DNA from: Spirochaetia bacterium
GTDB taxonomy: Bacteria; Spirochaetota; Spirochaetia; Treponematales; Breznakiellaceae
NCBI GenBank assembly: GCA_026002045.1
Contig: BOAV01000136.1
Coordinates: forward strand, 1 to 5,127
Length of the DNA: 5,127 bases
Direction: 5' to 3'
Program-made: the position numbers and the translations under genes
The notes under the pieces: generated by a model
Seen by the model: only the letters and a program-made list of their open reading frames with translations
Told to the model about the DNA's origin: nothing
The model's database searches: none
Shown here: positions 1-5,127 of the stretch, piece after piece
Position numbering within the stretch: position 1 is the stretch's first letter
Layout: the number at the start of each line of letters is the position of its first letter

Positions 1-44
1 ACCGGTGTTATGATCCTGCTGGGACACCCGATCCTGCCTTTCAT
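1..44 (-). CDS. Possible 5' end of an unrecognised minus-strand gene (partial)
   Basis: Read on the minus strand, an ATG at 44-42 is preceded by a strong Shine-Dalgarno GGAGG 7 bases upstream. It opens a frame reading M-K-G-R-I-G-C-P-S-R-I-I-T-P that runs off the left edge after 14 codons. The peptide is basic and too short to assign to a family. The start codon sits in the loop of a small TGCC/GGCA hairpin and within one arm of the larger inverted-repeat structure at 22-104. A transposase start is one possibility, because insertion sequences often pair a near-terminal repeat with a basic N-terminus; this is inference only. A competing plus-strand frame (1-93, hydrophobic, ending TGA) is also open, so the coding strand is not certain. 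Confidence 0.3.
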   Translation of the reverse strand, partial: MKGRIGCPSRIITP

Positions 45-104
45 GGCATTTCCTCCGTGGTATTTGAGTCTTGGTAAACCCATTCTACCATGAGGCGGGT
101 GTCC
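22..104. repeat. Long-range inverted repeat, 9-bp perfect arms
   Basis: GGACACCCG at 22-30 is the exact reverse complement of CGGGTGTCC at 96-104. A second nested pair, TCATGG at 41-46 and CCATGA at 88-93, is also perfect, so the two can stack with a 10-base versus 2-base internal loop. In a leftward transcript entering from the right, the inner stem would contain the start codon of the possible minus-strand gene. A large apical loop (47-87) makes an ordinary intrinsic terminator unlikely. It could be a subterminal repeat of a mobile element or an RNA fold controlling translation. No tRNA fold or known riboswitch was recognised. Confidence 0.45.
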
Positions 105-168
105 TATTTGTTTCTGAGTTTAGACAGTCCGGCCTGGTGCGGCTATTGCATTTACTTTCAGGTTTTGT

Positions 169-194
169 TCTAAAATTTAAAACCCAATTTTAGA
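169..194. promoter_or_regulatory. Candidate operator: 9-bp perfect inverted repeat at the -35 box
   Basis: TCTAAAATT (169-177) and AATTTTAGA (186-194) are exact reverse complements separated by 8 bases. The right arm ends one base before the TTGACA -35 hexamer. Arm length, symmetry and position are typical of a dimeric regulator site. A protein bound here could block RNA polymerase or contact it as an activator. No regulator gene lies in the window, and the site does not match a consensus I can name with confidence. A+T-rich DNA produces weak palindromes by chance, but two perfect 9-base arms against a consensus -35 box are less likely to be accidental. Confidence 0.5.
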
Positions 195-223
195 TTGACA
201 AAGGTAAATATACATGATACAGT
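195..223 (+). promoter_or_regulatory. Sigma-70-type promoter of the sugar-uptake operon
   Basis: A perfect -35 hexamer TTGACA lies at 195-200. After an optimal 17-bp spacer comes TACAGT at 218-223, matching four of six bases of TATAAT. The three bases before it are TGA, which fits the extended -10 motif TGn and would compensate for the weaker hexamer. Transcription would begin near base 230, leaving a leader of about 23 bases with a GGAG ribosome binding site at 241-244, eight bases before the ATG at 253. This is the only strong promoter seen upstream of the first gene. Confidence 0.7.
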
Positions 224-252
224 AACAACATAACCGCAGTGGAGTATCGCAG

Positions 253-1593
253 ATGAATTCAACGTTAAAAGAACGGCTGTCCATTGTTCCCGAGGAGGAA
301 CTGGGAAAATTTCTTGCCATGTTTAAAGAGGGCCGCATGCCGGAATTCAATGCGGGTATGACGAGTCACTTCCGCATCGCCAAGGAAAAGAGCGAAAAAT
401 TTTCCAACCACCCCAAAGCCCTGGGGATTTCCGTGGGGGGCACCAACGCAAAGCTCATCCTGGCATCCATGCAAAAGGGCAGCATGGTGGTGCACCACGT
501 GTCCGCCGCCATGAATCCTCCGGAAAAAATACACGTCTATGATTTTTTCAACAAGGTATTGCTGGGGGACCCGGTCTTCGCGGAGTATCTGAAAAACACC
601 CCCCGGCCGGTGGTGGGGATTTCCGTGCCCACACGGGTTTTGGGGGGCATTCCCTTCCACGAAACCAAGGTTCCCACCATCGACGGTCTTATGGCCCGCA
701 ATCAGGCGCAGATGACCGACGAGTATAATCTAAGCAAGAGTTTCGCCAGGTACCTGAAAATGAATGGCCTGGGGGAGGCATCGCTTTTTTACCAGGCCGA
801 CGGGATCGTGGCCCACCACGGCGCAGTGGCCCGCTGCGACATGGCGGTGGACGACCGATCCACCCTTTTTGTCTGCGGTACGGGAATGGCCACCGGCGAT
901 GAGGAAGCCTACATACAAAACGGTATCATTCCTATGCTCACCGGGGACGAGGAGCTTTTCCCCGCCGCCGCTACAGAAAACCATCAGATCCATTATGCCA
1001 CTGCCGGCAAGGGTATCTTTGGCCTGATGATGCGGGCCATCCGAATCCGCGCCGTTGAGGGAGGTTCCGCCTTAAAGGGTTACGAGGGGACCCTGGAACC
1101 CTTCTTTAAGGGCAACCCGGCCACCAGGACCGTGGGACTCATCTGGGCTACCTCATTGGGAGCCCCTGCACGGGATGACGCAAAAAAAATAAAGGACATC
1201 CTTTCCCCCGAAGCCTACCGGGAGATGGAAACCCTGGCTGGCTGGATCATGGACCGCTGCGTTCAATCCATGGCCACTACCACTTTGGCAACCATTGCCA
1301 AGATGGGCCGCGCGCCCAGCGGCAGAGGCCATATCATCTTTTTTGAAGGCAGTATCGCCAATGACGCATTCGCGCACCCCAGGCTTAAAGCGGAGATAAA
1401 GCGGCTGACGGAAAAAACCGGTATCTATTTGTCCCGCGGCCTGGAACAGCCCCTGCTGCCTGAAATGGACATAAGCTACCGTCCGGTACTGGCAGGGGAA
1501 GGGATTTCCCCTGACGATATGGCAAAGGTGGATCTGACCGCCCTGGGGGCTGCCAGTATGGCCATGGCGGAAAATCTGCGGGGAATTGCATAA
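253..1593 (+). CDS. Divergent hexokinase-family (ASKHA fold) sugar-kinase-like protein
   Basis: This 446-residue cytoplasmic protein resembles hexokinases more than ROK glucokinases, both in length and in motif order. A helical N-terminus (about 5-30) precedes the phosphate-1 loop LGISVGGTNAKL (57-68). QADGIVA (181-187) corresponds to hexokinase NDTVAT, with Asp183 as probable catalytic base. FVCGTGMATG (206-215) matches the phosphate-2 GTGTN region, and TAGKGIFGLMMR (250-261) the ISGMYLGEIVR helix. EGSIANDAFAHPRL (365-378) matches the GSVYKKHP segment, and LGAAS (431-435) the C-terminal adenosine loop. Oddities: the usual Asp of DLGGTN is Ser60, the Asn of NDT is Ala182, and the Asn of GTGTN is not kept. 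Either substrate use is unusual or the protein is a weak kinase or sugar sensor. It is the first gene of an importer operon, so phosphorylation of the imported sugar is the natural inference. The start is supported by GGAG eight bases upstream. Confidence 0.72.
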   Translation: MNSTLKERLSIVPEEELGKFLAMFKEGRMPEFNAGMTSHFRIAKEKSEKFSNHPKALGISVGGTNAKLILASMQKGSMVVHHVSAAMNPPEKIHVYDFFNKVLLGDPVFAEYLKNTPRPVVGISVPTRVLGGIPFHETKVPTIDGLMARNQAQMTDEYNLSKSFARYLKMNGLGEASLFYQADGIVAHHGAVARCDMAVDDRSTLFVCGTGMATGDEEAYIQNGIIPMLTGDEELFPAAATENHQIHYATAGKGIFGLMMRAIRIRAVEGGSALKGYEGTLEPFFKGNPATRTVGLIWATSLGAPARDDAKKIKDILSPEAYREMETLAGWIMDRCVQSMATTTLATIAKMGRAPSGRGHIIFFEGSIANDAFAHPRLKAEIKRLTEKTGIYLSRGLEQPLLPEMDISYRPVLAGEGISPDDMAKVDLTALGAASMAMAENLRGIA

Positions 1594-1623
1594 TGTTAAA
1601 AAAATCTTGTATACTTGTATAAT
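1586..1623 (+). promoter_or_regulatory. Candidate internal promoter for the binding-protein gene
   Basis: A perfect -10 hexamer TATAAT lies at 1618-1623, about 25 bases before the binding-protein start. No good -35 sits 17 bp upstream (GTTAAA at 1595-1600). The alternative TATACT at 1610-1615 has TTGCAT at 1586-1591 with an 18-bp spacer, a half-match to TTGACA that overlaps the end of the kinase-like gene. A short leader of about 18 bases containing the ribosome binding site would result. Extra transcription here would suit a binding protein, which importers need in excess. The weak -35 keeps confidence moderate. Confidence 0.4.
1606..1621 (+). repeat. Tandem direct repeat CTTGTATA x2
   Basis: The octamer CTTGTATA occurs twice head to tail (1606-1613 and 1614-1621) in the gap between the kinase-like and binding-protein genes. 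The duplication creates two -10-like hexamers, TATACT at 1610-1615 and TATAAT at 1618-1623, and a central GTATAC palindrome. It may be a promoter duplication or a protein-binding site. Confidence 0.5.
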
Positions 1624-1636
1624 TCTAAGGATTACC

Positions 1637-1642
1637 AGGAGG
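1637..1642 (+). promoter_or_regulatory. Strong ribosome binding site fixing the binding-protein start
   Basis: AGGAGG lies five bases before ATG at 1648. A longer in-frame start exists at 1615 (ATACTT is followed by TTG-TAT in this frame). It would add 11 residues ahead of the signal peptide and has no Shine-Dalgarno. The start at 1648 gives a proper K-R plus hydrophobic signal peptide and is preferred. Confidence 0.85.
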
Positions 1643-1647
1643 TTTTT

Positions 1648-3012
1648 ATGAAAAGAGTTTTCAAGGTTTTTTCGGTAATTGCGGCGTTAATCGCTGCGGC
1701 TCCTCTGTTTGCGGGGGGCAAACAGGATTCGTCTTCCGGCAATGGTGTGGAAACGATCCGCGTTTGGTCAGATAACGCCCATGAGGCGACTCTGCGGAAC
1801 AAGCAAATAGAGGCCTTTAACAATGGTATCGGGAAAGAGAAGGGCATCAAAATTGACTACCAGCTTTACGGCAGTAATTACTGGGATGTCATCAAGGTAG
1901 CCGCCCAGTCAGGGGATGCGCCGGATCTCTACCGGCCCCAGATACCTGTTCAGGATTTTCTGGATGCGGGATACATCATTCCGTTGACCGATATTCCGGG
2001 ATCGGCGGAGCTTCTGAAAAAGTATGAAGGCGCCCTTATAGGTAACAAGCAGGTCTTCAGCGGCAAGATCATGACCCTGCCCTACAACCTGACAACCAGA
2101 AAATTCGTCATCAACCAGGATCTTTTCGACAAGAATGGGATCAAGGATATTCCCCGCACCTGGGACGATGTACATAAATACGCGAAGCTGATAAGCGATA
2201 ACGGCGGCGGGAAAGAATTCGGTTTCATTTTTACCTTTCAGAGCGACTGGGTATCATACGCTTATGCGACCTACATGGCCGCTCCGAGCGTAGGCCATTC
2301 CGGCTTTGACAACATAAATCTGAAATTCGACTTTGAGGGTATGACCCCGGTATTTGAGATCTTCAAGCAAATGTTCAATGACGGCAGTGCGATTCCCGGC
2401 GGCGCCGGCATGGATGCGGATCAGATAAGGGCTGTCTTCGCGGAGGGCCGCATCGGCATGATCCCCGCCGCAAGCTTTGACGTAGCGGTGTACAACAACC
2501 AATTCCCGGCGAAGTGTAACTGGAAGATGATCGACATTCCCGTATTGGACGCCAGGGCGCCGAAGAACAGGGAATTTGTCGATGACATGAACCTTCTGGT
2601 GGTTGGTTCTTCCGCCAAAAAACACCTGGAAAAGGCCTTTGAGGTGTTCAAATTCTTCTATTCCGATGAAAATGCCGCCGAGATGTACGAAGAAGGACTG
2701 TATATCCCCTTCCGTCAGGAAGCCATAAAAATGGCAAAGAAGACCCCTGATGTAAAGGGCTTTGCCGATTCCGCCTATACCTTCCAACCGGTCATACGTC
2801 TCCCCATGCCCGATACTATTACTCCCTTTGAAGGGGAGGCATACCGGCCTCTCATCCTGAACATCTTCTCCGGCCCTGCCTCGACCAATGTAAGGGCTAT
2901 GCTGCAAGACCTCGACAAGCGGTACAATGCGGGGCTTGCCAAACTTCCGGCAGCCAAACTTGAAGAATTCAGGGCCCCGGCGAACTGGGCGCGGGATTTA
3001 AAAGCAAAATAA
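1648..3012 (+). CDS. ABC transporter family 1 carbohydrate-binding protein (CUT1 type)
   Basis: This 454-residue secreted protein captures a sugar or oligosaccharide in the periplasm and delivers it to the two permeases encoded next. Residues 1-22 form a signal peptide: a basic MKR start, a hydrophobic core of Val, Ile, Ala and Leu, and a likely cut after LFA before GGKQ. A polar Ser/Gly linker (26-33) follows. The mature protein has family 1 binding-protein features: an early strand reading TIRVWSDNAHE (36-46), then a GSNYWDVIKVAAQSGDAPDL segment as found in MalE relatives, a TLPYNLTTRKFVINQDLFDKNG hinge-type region, and a late VFKFFYSDENAAEMYEEGLYIPFR segment. No cysteine stands at the cleavage site, so a lipoprotein anchor is not predicted. 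Sugar specificity cannot be read from the sequence. It lies 54 bases after the kinase-like gene, with its own promoter candidate and a strong ribosome binding site. Confidence 0.9.
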   Translation: MKRVFKVFSVIAALIAAAPLFAGGKQDSSSGNGVETIRVWSDNAHEATLRNKQIEAFNNGIGKEKGIKIDYQLYGSNYWDVIKVAAQSGDAPDLYRPQIPVQDFLDAGYIIPLTDIPGSAELLKKYEGALIGNKQVFSGKIMTLPYNLTTRKFVINQDLFDKNGIKDIPRTWDDVHKYAKLISDNGGGKEFGFIFTFQSDWVSYAYATYMAAPSVGHSGFDNINLKFDFEGMTPVFEIFKQMFNDGSAIPGGAGMDADQIRAVFAEGRIGMIPAASFDVAVYNNQFPAKCNWKMIDIPVLDARAPKNREFVDDMNLLVVGSSAKKHLEKAFEVFKFFYSDENAAEMYEEGLYIPFRQEAIKMAKKTPDVKGFADSAYTFQPVIRLPMPDTITPFEGEAYRPLILNIFSGPASTNVRAMLQDLDKRYNAGLAKLPAAKLEEFRAPANWARDLKAK

Positions 3013-3057
3013 TTTATTGCGTTTGTCAATTCATTATTGAAATTGAAGGAGCGGTTA

Positions 3058-3099
3058 TTGACCTGGCCTCTTCTCTTCGGAGGAGAGGCCAAGTTTTGA
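3058..3099 (+). CDS. Possible 13-codon leader ORF before the first permease (TTG start)
   Basis: AAGGAG at 3046-3051 stands six bases before a TTG at 3058. From it a frame reads M-T-W-P-L-L-F-G-G-E-A-K-F and stops at TGA 3097-3099. The ORF runs through the whole intercistronic hairpin and ends 11 bases before the permease ATG, where the permease itself has only a weak AGG signal. Translating it would open the hairpin and could couple translation to the permease. Its peptide shows no family signature. The Shine-Dalgarno match is the main support, and chance remains a fair explanation. Confidence 0.22.
   Translation: MTWPLLFGGEAKF
3064..3091 (+). terminator. Intercistronic hairpin with C(UUCG)G loop; attenuator or mRNA stabiliser
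   Basis: A 12-bp stem pairs 3064-3075 with 3080-3091 around the loop TTCG, closed by C-G; the only imperfection is one G-U pair. This is the exceptionally stable UUCG tetraloop arrangement. After two bases there is a run of only four T (AGTTTTG), so termination would be partial at best. It sits after the binding-protein gene and 19 bases before the first permease ATG. Similar intercistronic structures in sugar importer operons protect the binding-protein message and lower permease expression. That role is inferred here; the structure itself is plain in the sequence. Confidence 0.7.
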
Positions 3100-3110
3100 C
3101 AGGTTGATTT

Positions 3111-4037
3111 ATGAAACAAAGTATTCAAAGCAATAGTTCTTTACCCTGGATTGGGCGGGATTCCACGCAAGCGGTTTTGATGATCCTTCCCATGCTGATA
3201 GGATTTTTCATTTTTACCTATTGCCCTATTCTGTATATCCTGCGTTACGCCCTCTTTGATTACAACGGGTTCGCCCACGCCACATTCACGGGGCCGAATA
3301 ATTTAATCCGCATCTTTCAGCGGGATCCCGCCTACTGGGATTCGGTTCTGAACACCCTGGTGCTTTCCGGGGGGAAACTGCTCATCGAGATACCCCTAGC
3401 GCTGCTGCTGGCGGTTTTGCTCCAGAGGCAGGGAAAAACAGGAGGGGGGTTCAGGGTCACCCTGTTTCTCCCGACCATCATCAGTACCGCCATCGTGGGC
3501 CTGATCTTTACCCTGATGTTCGGCGCCACCCAGGGAATCGTCAATATGATGCTTATGAAGATCCACCTTATCAGCAGACCTATTGACTGGATGGGGAGCA
3601 AGTGGACCGCGCTGGCGATGATAGGCTTTGCGTCGATCTGGGCCTACGTGGGGATCAACATGATATTTTTCCTCATGGCCCTCCAGGGCGTCCCCAGGGA
3701 ACTCTATGAATGCGCCACCCTTGACGGCTGTACCGGGTTCAAACGCTTTGTGCGTATCACCCTGCCGATGATAGGCCCGATTTTTCGGGTGGTGCTGCTG
3801 AACGCCATTATCGGCAGTCTCAAAGTAACGGACCTGGTGTTGGCCTCTACCAACGGGCAGCCCGGCGGAAAGACTGAGGTGGTGATGACCTATGTGTTTA
3901 AATATTTTACCGGTATGAGCGGTCGGCGCATCGAAGTGGGTTACGCATCGGCTATGAGTCTTGTGACAGGCATATTTCTTGCGGCCATGAGTTTCTTTTA
4001 TTTAAAGGCCAGTAAAAAAATGAATCTGGAAGATTAA
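3111..4037 (+). CDS. ABC sugar transporter permease, MalF/UgpA type (CUT1)
   Basis: This 308-residue inner-membrane protein is one half of the translocation channel. Six membrane segments are visible near residues 20-45, 77-105, 115-137, 168-192, 222-246 and 277-297, the usual core of shorter MalF-type permeases. The ATPase-coupling EAA loop lies before the fifth helix: ELYECATLDGCTGF followed by RITLP (about 197-219), with the first Ala of EAA replaced by Cys and the conserved D-G and L-P retained. A PTIISTAIVGLIF segment near 121-133 is also typical. The C-terminus is charged (KKMNLED). The gene has a weak AGG ribosome binding site seven bases before ATG and follows a stable hairpin, suggesting lower translation than the binding protein. 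It partners with the permease encoded 14 bases downstream. Substrate unknown. Confidence 0.92.
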   Translation: MKQSIQSNSSLPWIGRDSTQAVLMILPMLIGFFIFTYCPILYILRYALFDYNGFAHATFTGPNNLIRIFQRDPAYWDSVLNTLVLSGGKLLIEIPLALLLAVLLQRQGKTGGGFRVTLFLPTIISTAIVGLIFTLMFGATQGIVNMMLMKIHLISRPIDWMGSKWTALAMIGFASIWAYVGINMIFFLMALQGVPRELYECATLDGCTGFKRFVRITLPMIGPIFRVVLLNAIIGSLKVTDLVLASTNGQPGGKTEVVMTYVFKYFTGMSGRRIEVGYASAMSLVTGIFLAAMSFFYLKASKKMNLED

Positions 4038-4051
4038 GGAGAAAGCGACCC

Positions 4052-4921
4052 ATGAAATTCAACCTGAGACACATGAAGACCCTGAGAACCATTGAAACAT
4101 CCATGACGGTTCTTTTTTTATGCCTGGCAACGATAGTGGCGCTCTTTCCCGTATTCTACACCCTGATGGCCTCAGGCAAGAGCACCATGGACATTCTGGC
4201 CAACCCTGATAAGATCATTCCGGAAAAATTTGTTTTTGATAATTATGTACAGGCCTGGCGGCTGGCCGATTTCAAGCAGTACACCCTCAACAGTGTGCAC
4301 CTTGCGTTTTTCATTGTGCTGGGTACCATCATCACCTGTACCATCGCGGGTTATGTTTTTGACCGAGGCAAGTTCAGGGGCAAAGAAATTATTTTCGGCT
4401 TGGTGCTGTCTTCCATGTTTATTTCCCTGGGAAGCCTTACCCTGTATCCGACCTTAATGATCGCAAAATTTTTCGGTATCAACCGTACCCTCTGGGGGGT
4501 GATCATTATCAGGGTCCTGGGGCTTGATGTTGCCAACCTCTTTATATCAAGAGGCTATATCAATACTATTCCCCGTGAAATCGACGAAGCTGCCCGTATT
4601 GACGGGTGCAGTTTCTTCGGCATCTTTGTCAAGATCATTTTTCCCCTCATTAAGCCCCTTATCGCAACGATCGGGATTCTGCAGTTCCGCGCTGCCTGGA
4701 ACGATTATATGATGCCCATGGTGTTTACCATGACAGAGAGAAGCCGTATGCCCCTGGTTGTTGGTGTTGTCAACCTGAAGACCAACGGCGGTGAGACGGC
4801 GGCCAACTGGAGTCTGATGCTCGCGGGTACAGCCATTTCAATCATTCCGATGATCATCATCTTCATCATCTTTAACCGGTACTTTATCGACAATCTTACT
4901 GCGGGCGCGGTCAAGGGATAG
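4052..4921 (+). CDS. ABC sugar transporter permease, MalG/UgpE type (CUT1)
   Basis: This 289-residue inner-membrane protein forms the second half of the channel. Hydrophobic segments lie near residues 17-39, 82-103, 113-137, 147-165, 197-212 and 257-276. The EAA loop is canonical: EIDEAARIDGCSFFGIF followed by FP (about 176-198), the site that docks the ATPase. LQFRAAWNDYMMPM (210-223) matches the conserved F-x-x-x-W-N-D segment of MalG-type permeases. The protein ends NLTAGAVKG, the family's usual C-terminus, so it is full length. AAGGAG at 4036-4041 overlaps the stop codon of the preceding permease and lies 10 bases before this ATG, so the pair is cotranscribed and probably cotranslated. 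An alternative Met at residue 8 has no better ribosome binding site. No ATPase gene follows; the operon ends here at a terminator. Confidence 0.94.
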   Translation: MKFNLRHMKTLRTIETSMTVLFLCLATIVALFPVFYTLMASGKSTMDILANPDKIIPEKFVFDNYVQAWRLADFKQYTLNSVHLAFFIVLGTIITCTIAGYVFDRGKFRGKEIIFGLVLSSMFISLGSLTLYPTLMIAKFFGINRTLWGVIIIRVLGLDVANLFISRGYINTIPREIDEAARIDGCSFFGIFVKIIFPLIKPLIATIGILQFRAAWNDYMMPMVFTMTERSRMPLVVGVVNLKTNGGETAANWSLMLAGTAISIIPMIIIFIIFNRYFIDNLTAGAVKG

Positions 4922-4929
4922 CCGGTCCT

Positions 4930-4958
4930 CTAAGGCGGCGCGAAAACGCCGTCTTTAG
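4930..4958. terminator. Convergent, probably bidirectional intrinsic terminator
   Basis: CTAAGGCGGCG (4930-4940) pairs with CGCCGTCTTTAG (4947-4958) around the loop CGAAAA, with one G-U pair and one extra T. The G+C-rich core is flanked by AA on the left arm and TTT on the right, so RNA from either strand gives a hairpin with a short U stretch. It lies eight bases after the last permease stop and 24 bases beyond the stop of the convergent gene, ideally placed to end both transcripts. Confidence 0.75.
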
Positions 4959-4982
4959 TGTTCGATTATCAGGATGTCCTTC

Positions 4983-5127
4983 TTACGAATGATCCGCGAT
5001 GAGCTTGCCCCGCTGGCCGGTCAGTTCAAGGTAGGCTATGTCCGCAAGGCCGAAGTTTGCGTTTTTGGTAAAGTCCTTGGTATATTCGTCGTAGAGCATA
5101 TCCTCGTACATCTGCCCCGCAAAACCC
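4983..5127 (-). CDS. C-terminal fragment of a flagellar rod-binding protein (FlgJ N-domain-like), partial
   Basis: On the minus strand an open frame enters from the right edge and ends at TAA (4985-4983), giving 47 residues. FAGQMYEDMLYDEYTK then NANFGLADIAYLEL resembles the end of the rod-binding domain of FlgJ-type proteins, where a Met-Tyr-x-x-Met-x-x-x-x segment precedes a (G/N)-x-G-L-A-(D/E) helix. These proteins bind rod subunits during assembly of the flagellar basal body; spirochaetes use them without a muramidase domain fused behind, and here the chain indeed stops about 20 residues after the motif. The remaining N-terminal portion lies outside the window. Convergent with, and functionally unrelated to, the sugar operon. 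Assignment rests on motif recall from a short fragment. Confidence 0.65.
   Translation of the reverse strand, partial: GFAGQMYEDMLYDEYTKDFTKNANFGLADIAYLELTGQRGKLIADHS

Noticed and set aside
1..93. Plus-strand frame open from the left edge to a TGA at 91-93
   Set aside because: It is hydrophobic and short. The minus strand has a better signal (Shine-Dalgarno plus ATG), and the frame overlaps the inverted-repeat structure, so it was not called as a gene end.
22..104. tRNA or known riboswitch
   Set aside because: No T-loop GGTTCGA-type sequence, no anticodon arm and no recognisable aptamer core on either strand.
265..660. Minus-strand frame of 131 residues inside the kinase-like gene
   Set aside because: Shadow of the hexokinase-like frame; His- and Gly-rich with no start signal.
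253..1593. ROK-family repressor or ROK glucokinase
   Set aside because: No N-terminal helix-turn-helix and no ROK zinc-binding Cys cluster; the length and later motifs follow hexokinases instead.
2254..2907. Minus-strand open frame of 217 residues antisense to the binding-protein gene
   Set aside because: It mirrors the codon structure of a well-supported gene, has no ribosome binding site or family motif, and is His/Gly-rich in the way shadow frames are.
2775..3128. Minus-strand open frame of 117 residues covering the binding-protein end and the intercistronic hairpin
   Set aside because: It overlaps real coding sequence, the hairpin and the permease start, and shows no recognisable domain.
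1..5127. CRISPR array, defence system or novel multi-gene system
   Set aside because: No spaced repeats, nuclease or toxin-like genes are present; apart from the odd kinase-like protein the window is a sugar uptake operon.

Overview
The window reads as a spirochaete chromosome segment, most like a Treponema of moderate G+C. Two things suggest this. A convergent partial gene at the right edge looks like the C-terminus of a flagellar rod-binding (FlgJ N-domain-like) protein. The solute-binding protein also has a signal peptide ending LFA-GGKQ with no lipobox cysteine, a style I associate with treponemal binding proteins. The genus is inference; no rRNA or other marker is present.

Layout: bases 1-104 hold a 9-bp inverted repeat with an 83-base span and, on the minus strand, a possible gene start with a good ribosome binding site. 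This may be the edge of a mobile element, but it is not identified. Bases 105-252 are an A+T-rich regulatory region. It has a perfect 9-bp inverted repeat directly against a consensus TTGACA -35 box, and a -10 element 17 bp downstream. Four plus-strand genes follow: a divergent hexokinase-like protein (253-1593), a family 1 carbohydrate-binding protein (1648-3012), and two MalF/MalG-type permeases (3111-4037 and 4052-4921). A G+C-rich hairpin that could terminate from both sides (4930-4958) separates them from the convergent flagellar gene fragment (4983-5127).

The four genes fit a CUT1-type ABC sugar importer (binding protein plus two permeases) with a sugar-kinase-fold protein encoded first. 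The expected route is capture of a sugar or oligosaccharide in the periplasm, import, and phosphorylation or sensing by the kinase-like protein. No ATP-binding subunit is present, so an ATPase encoded elsewhere is presumably used. The substrate cannot be named from sequence.

Expression appears to be tuned inside the operon. A second promoter candidate (perfect TATAAT, with a tandem CTTGTATA repeat) lies before the binding-protein gene. A 12-bp hairpin with a C(UUCG)G loop lies between the binding protein and the first permease. Together these would raise binding-protein output over the kinase and the permeases. The oddest item is the hexokinase-like protein: it keeps the fold landmarks and the probable catalytic Asp, but lacks several residues that canonical hexokinases use.
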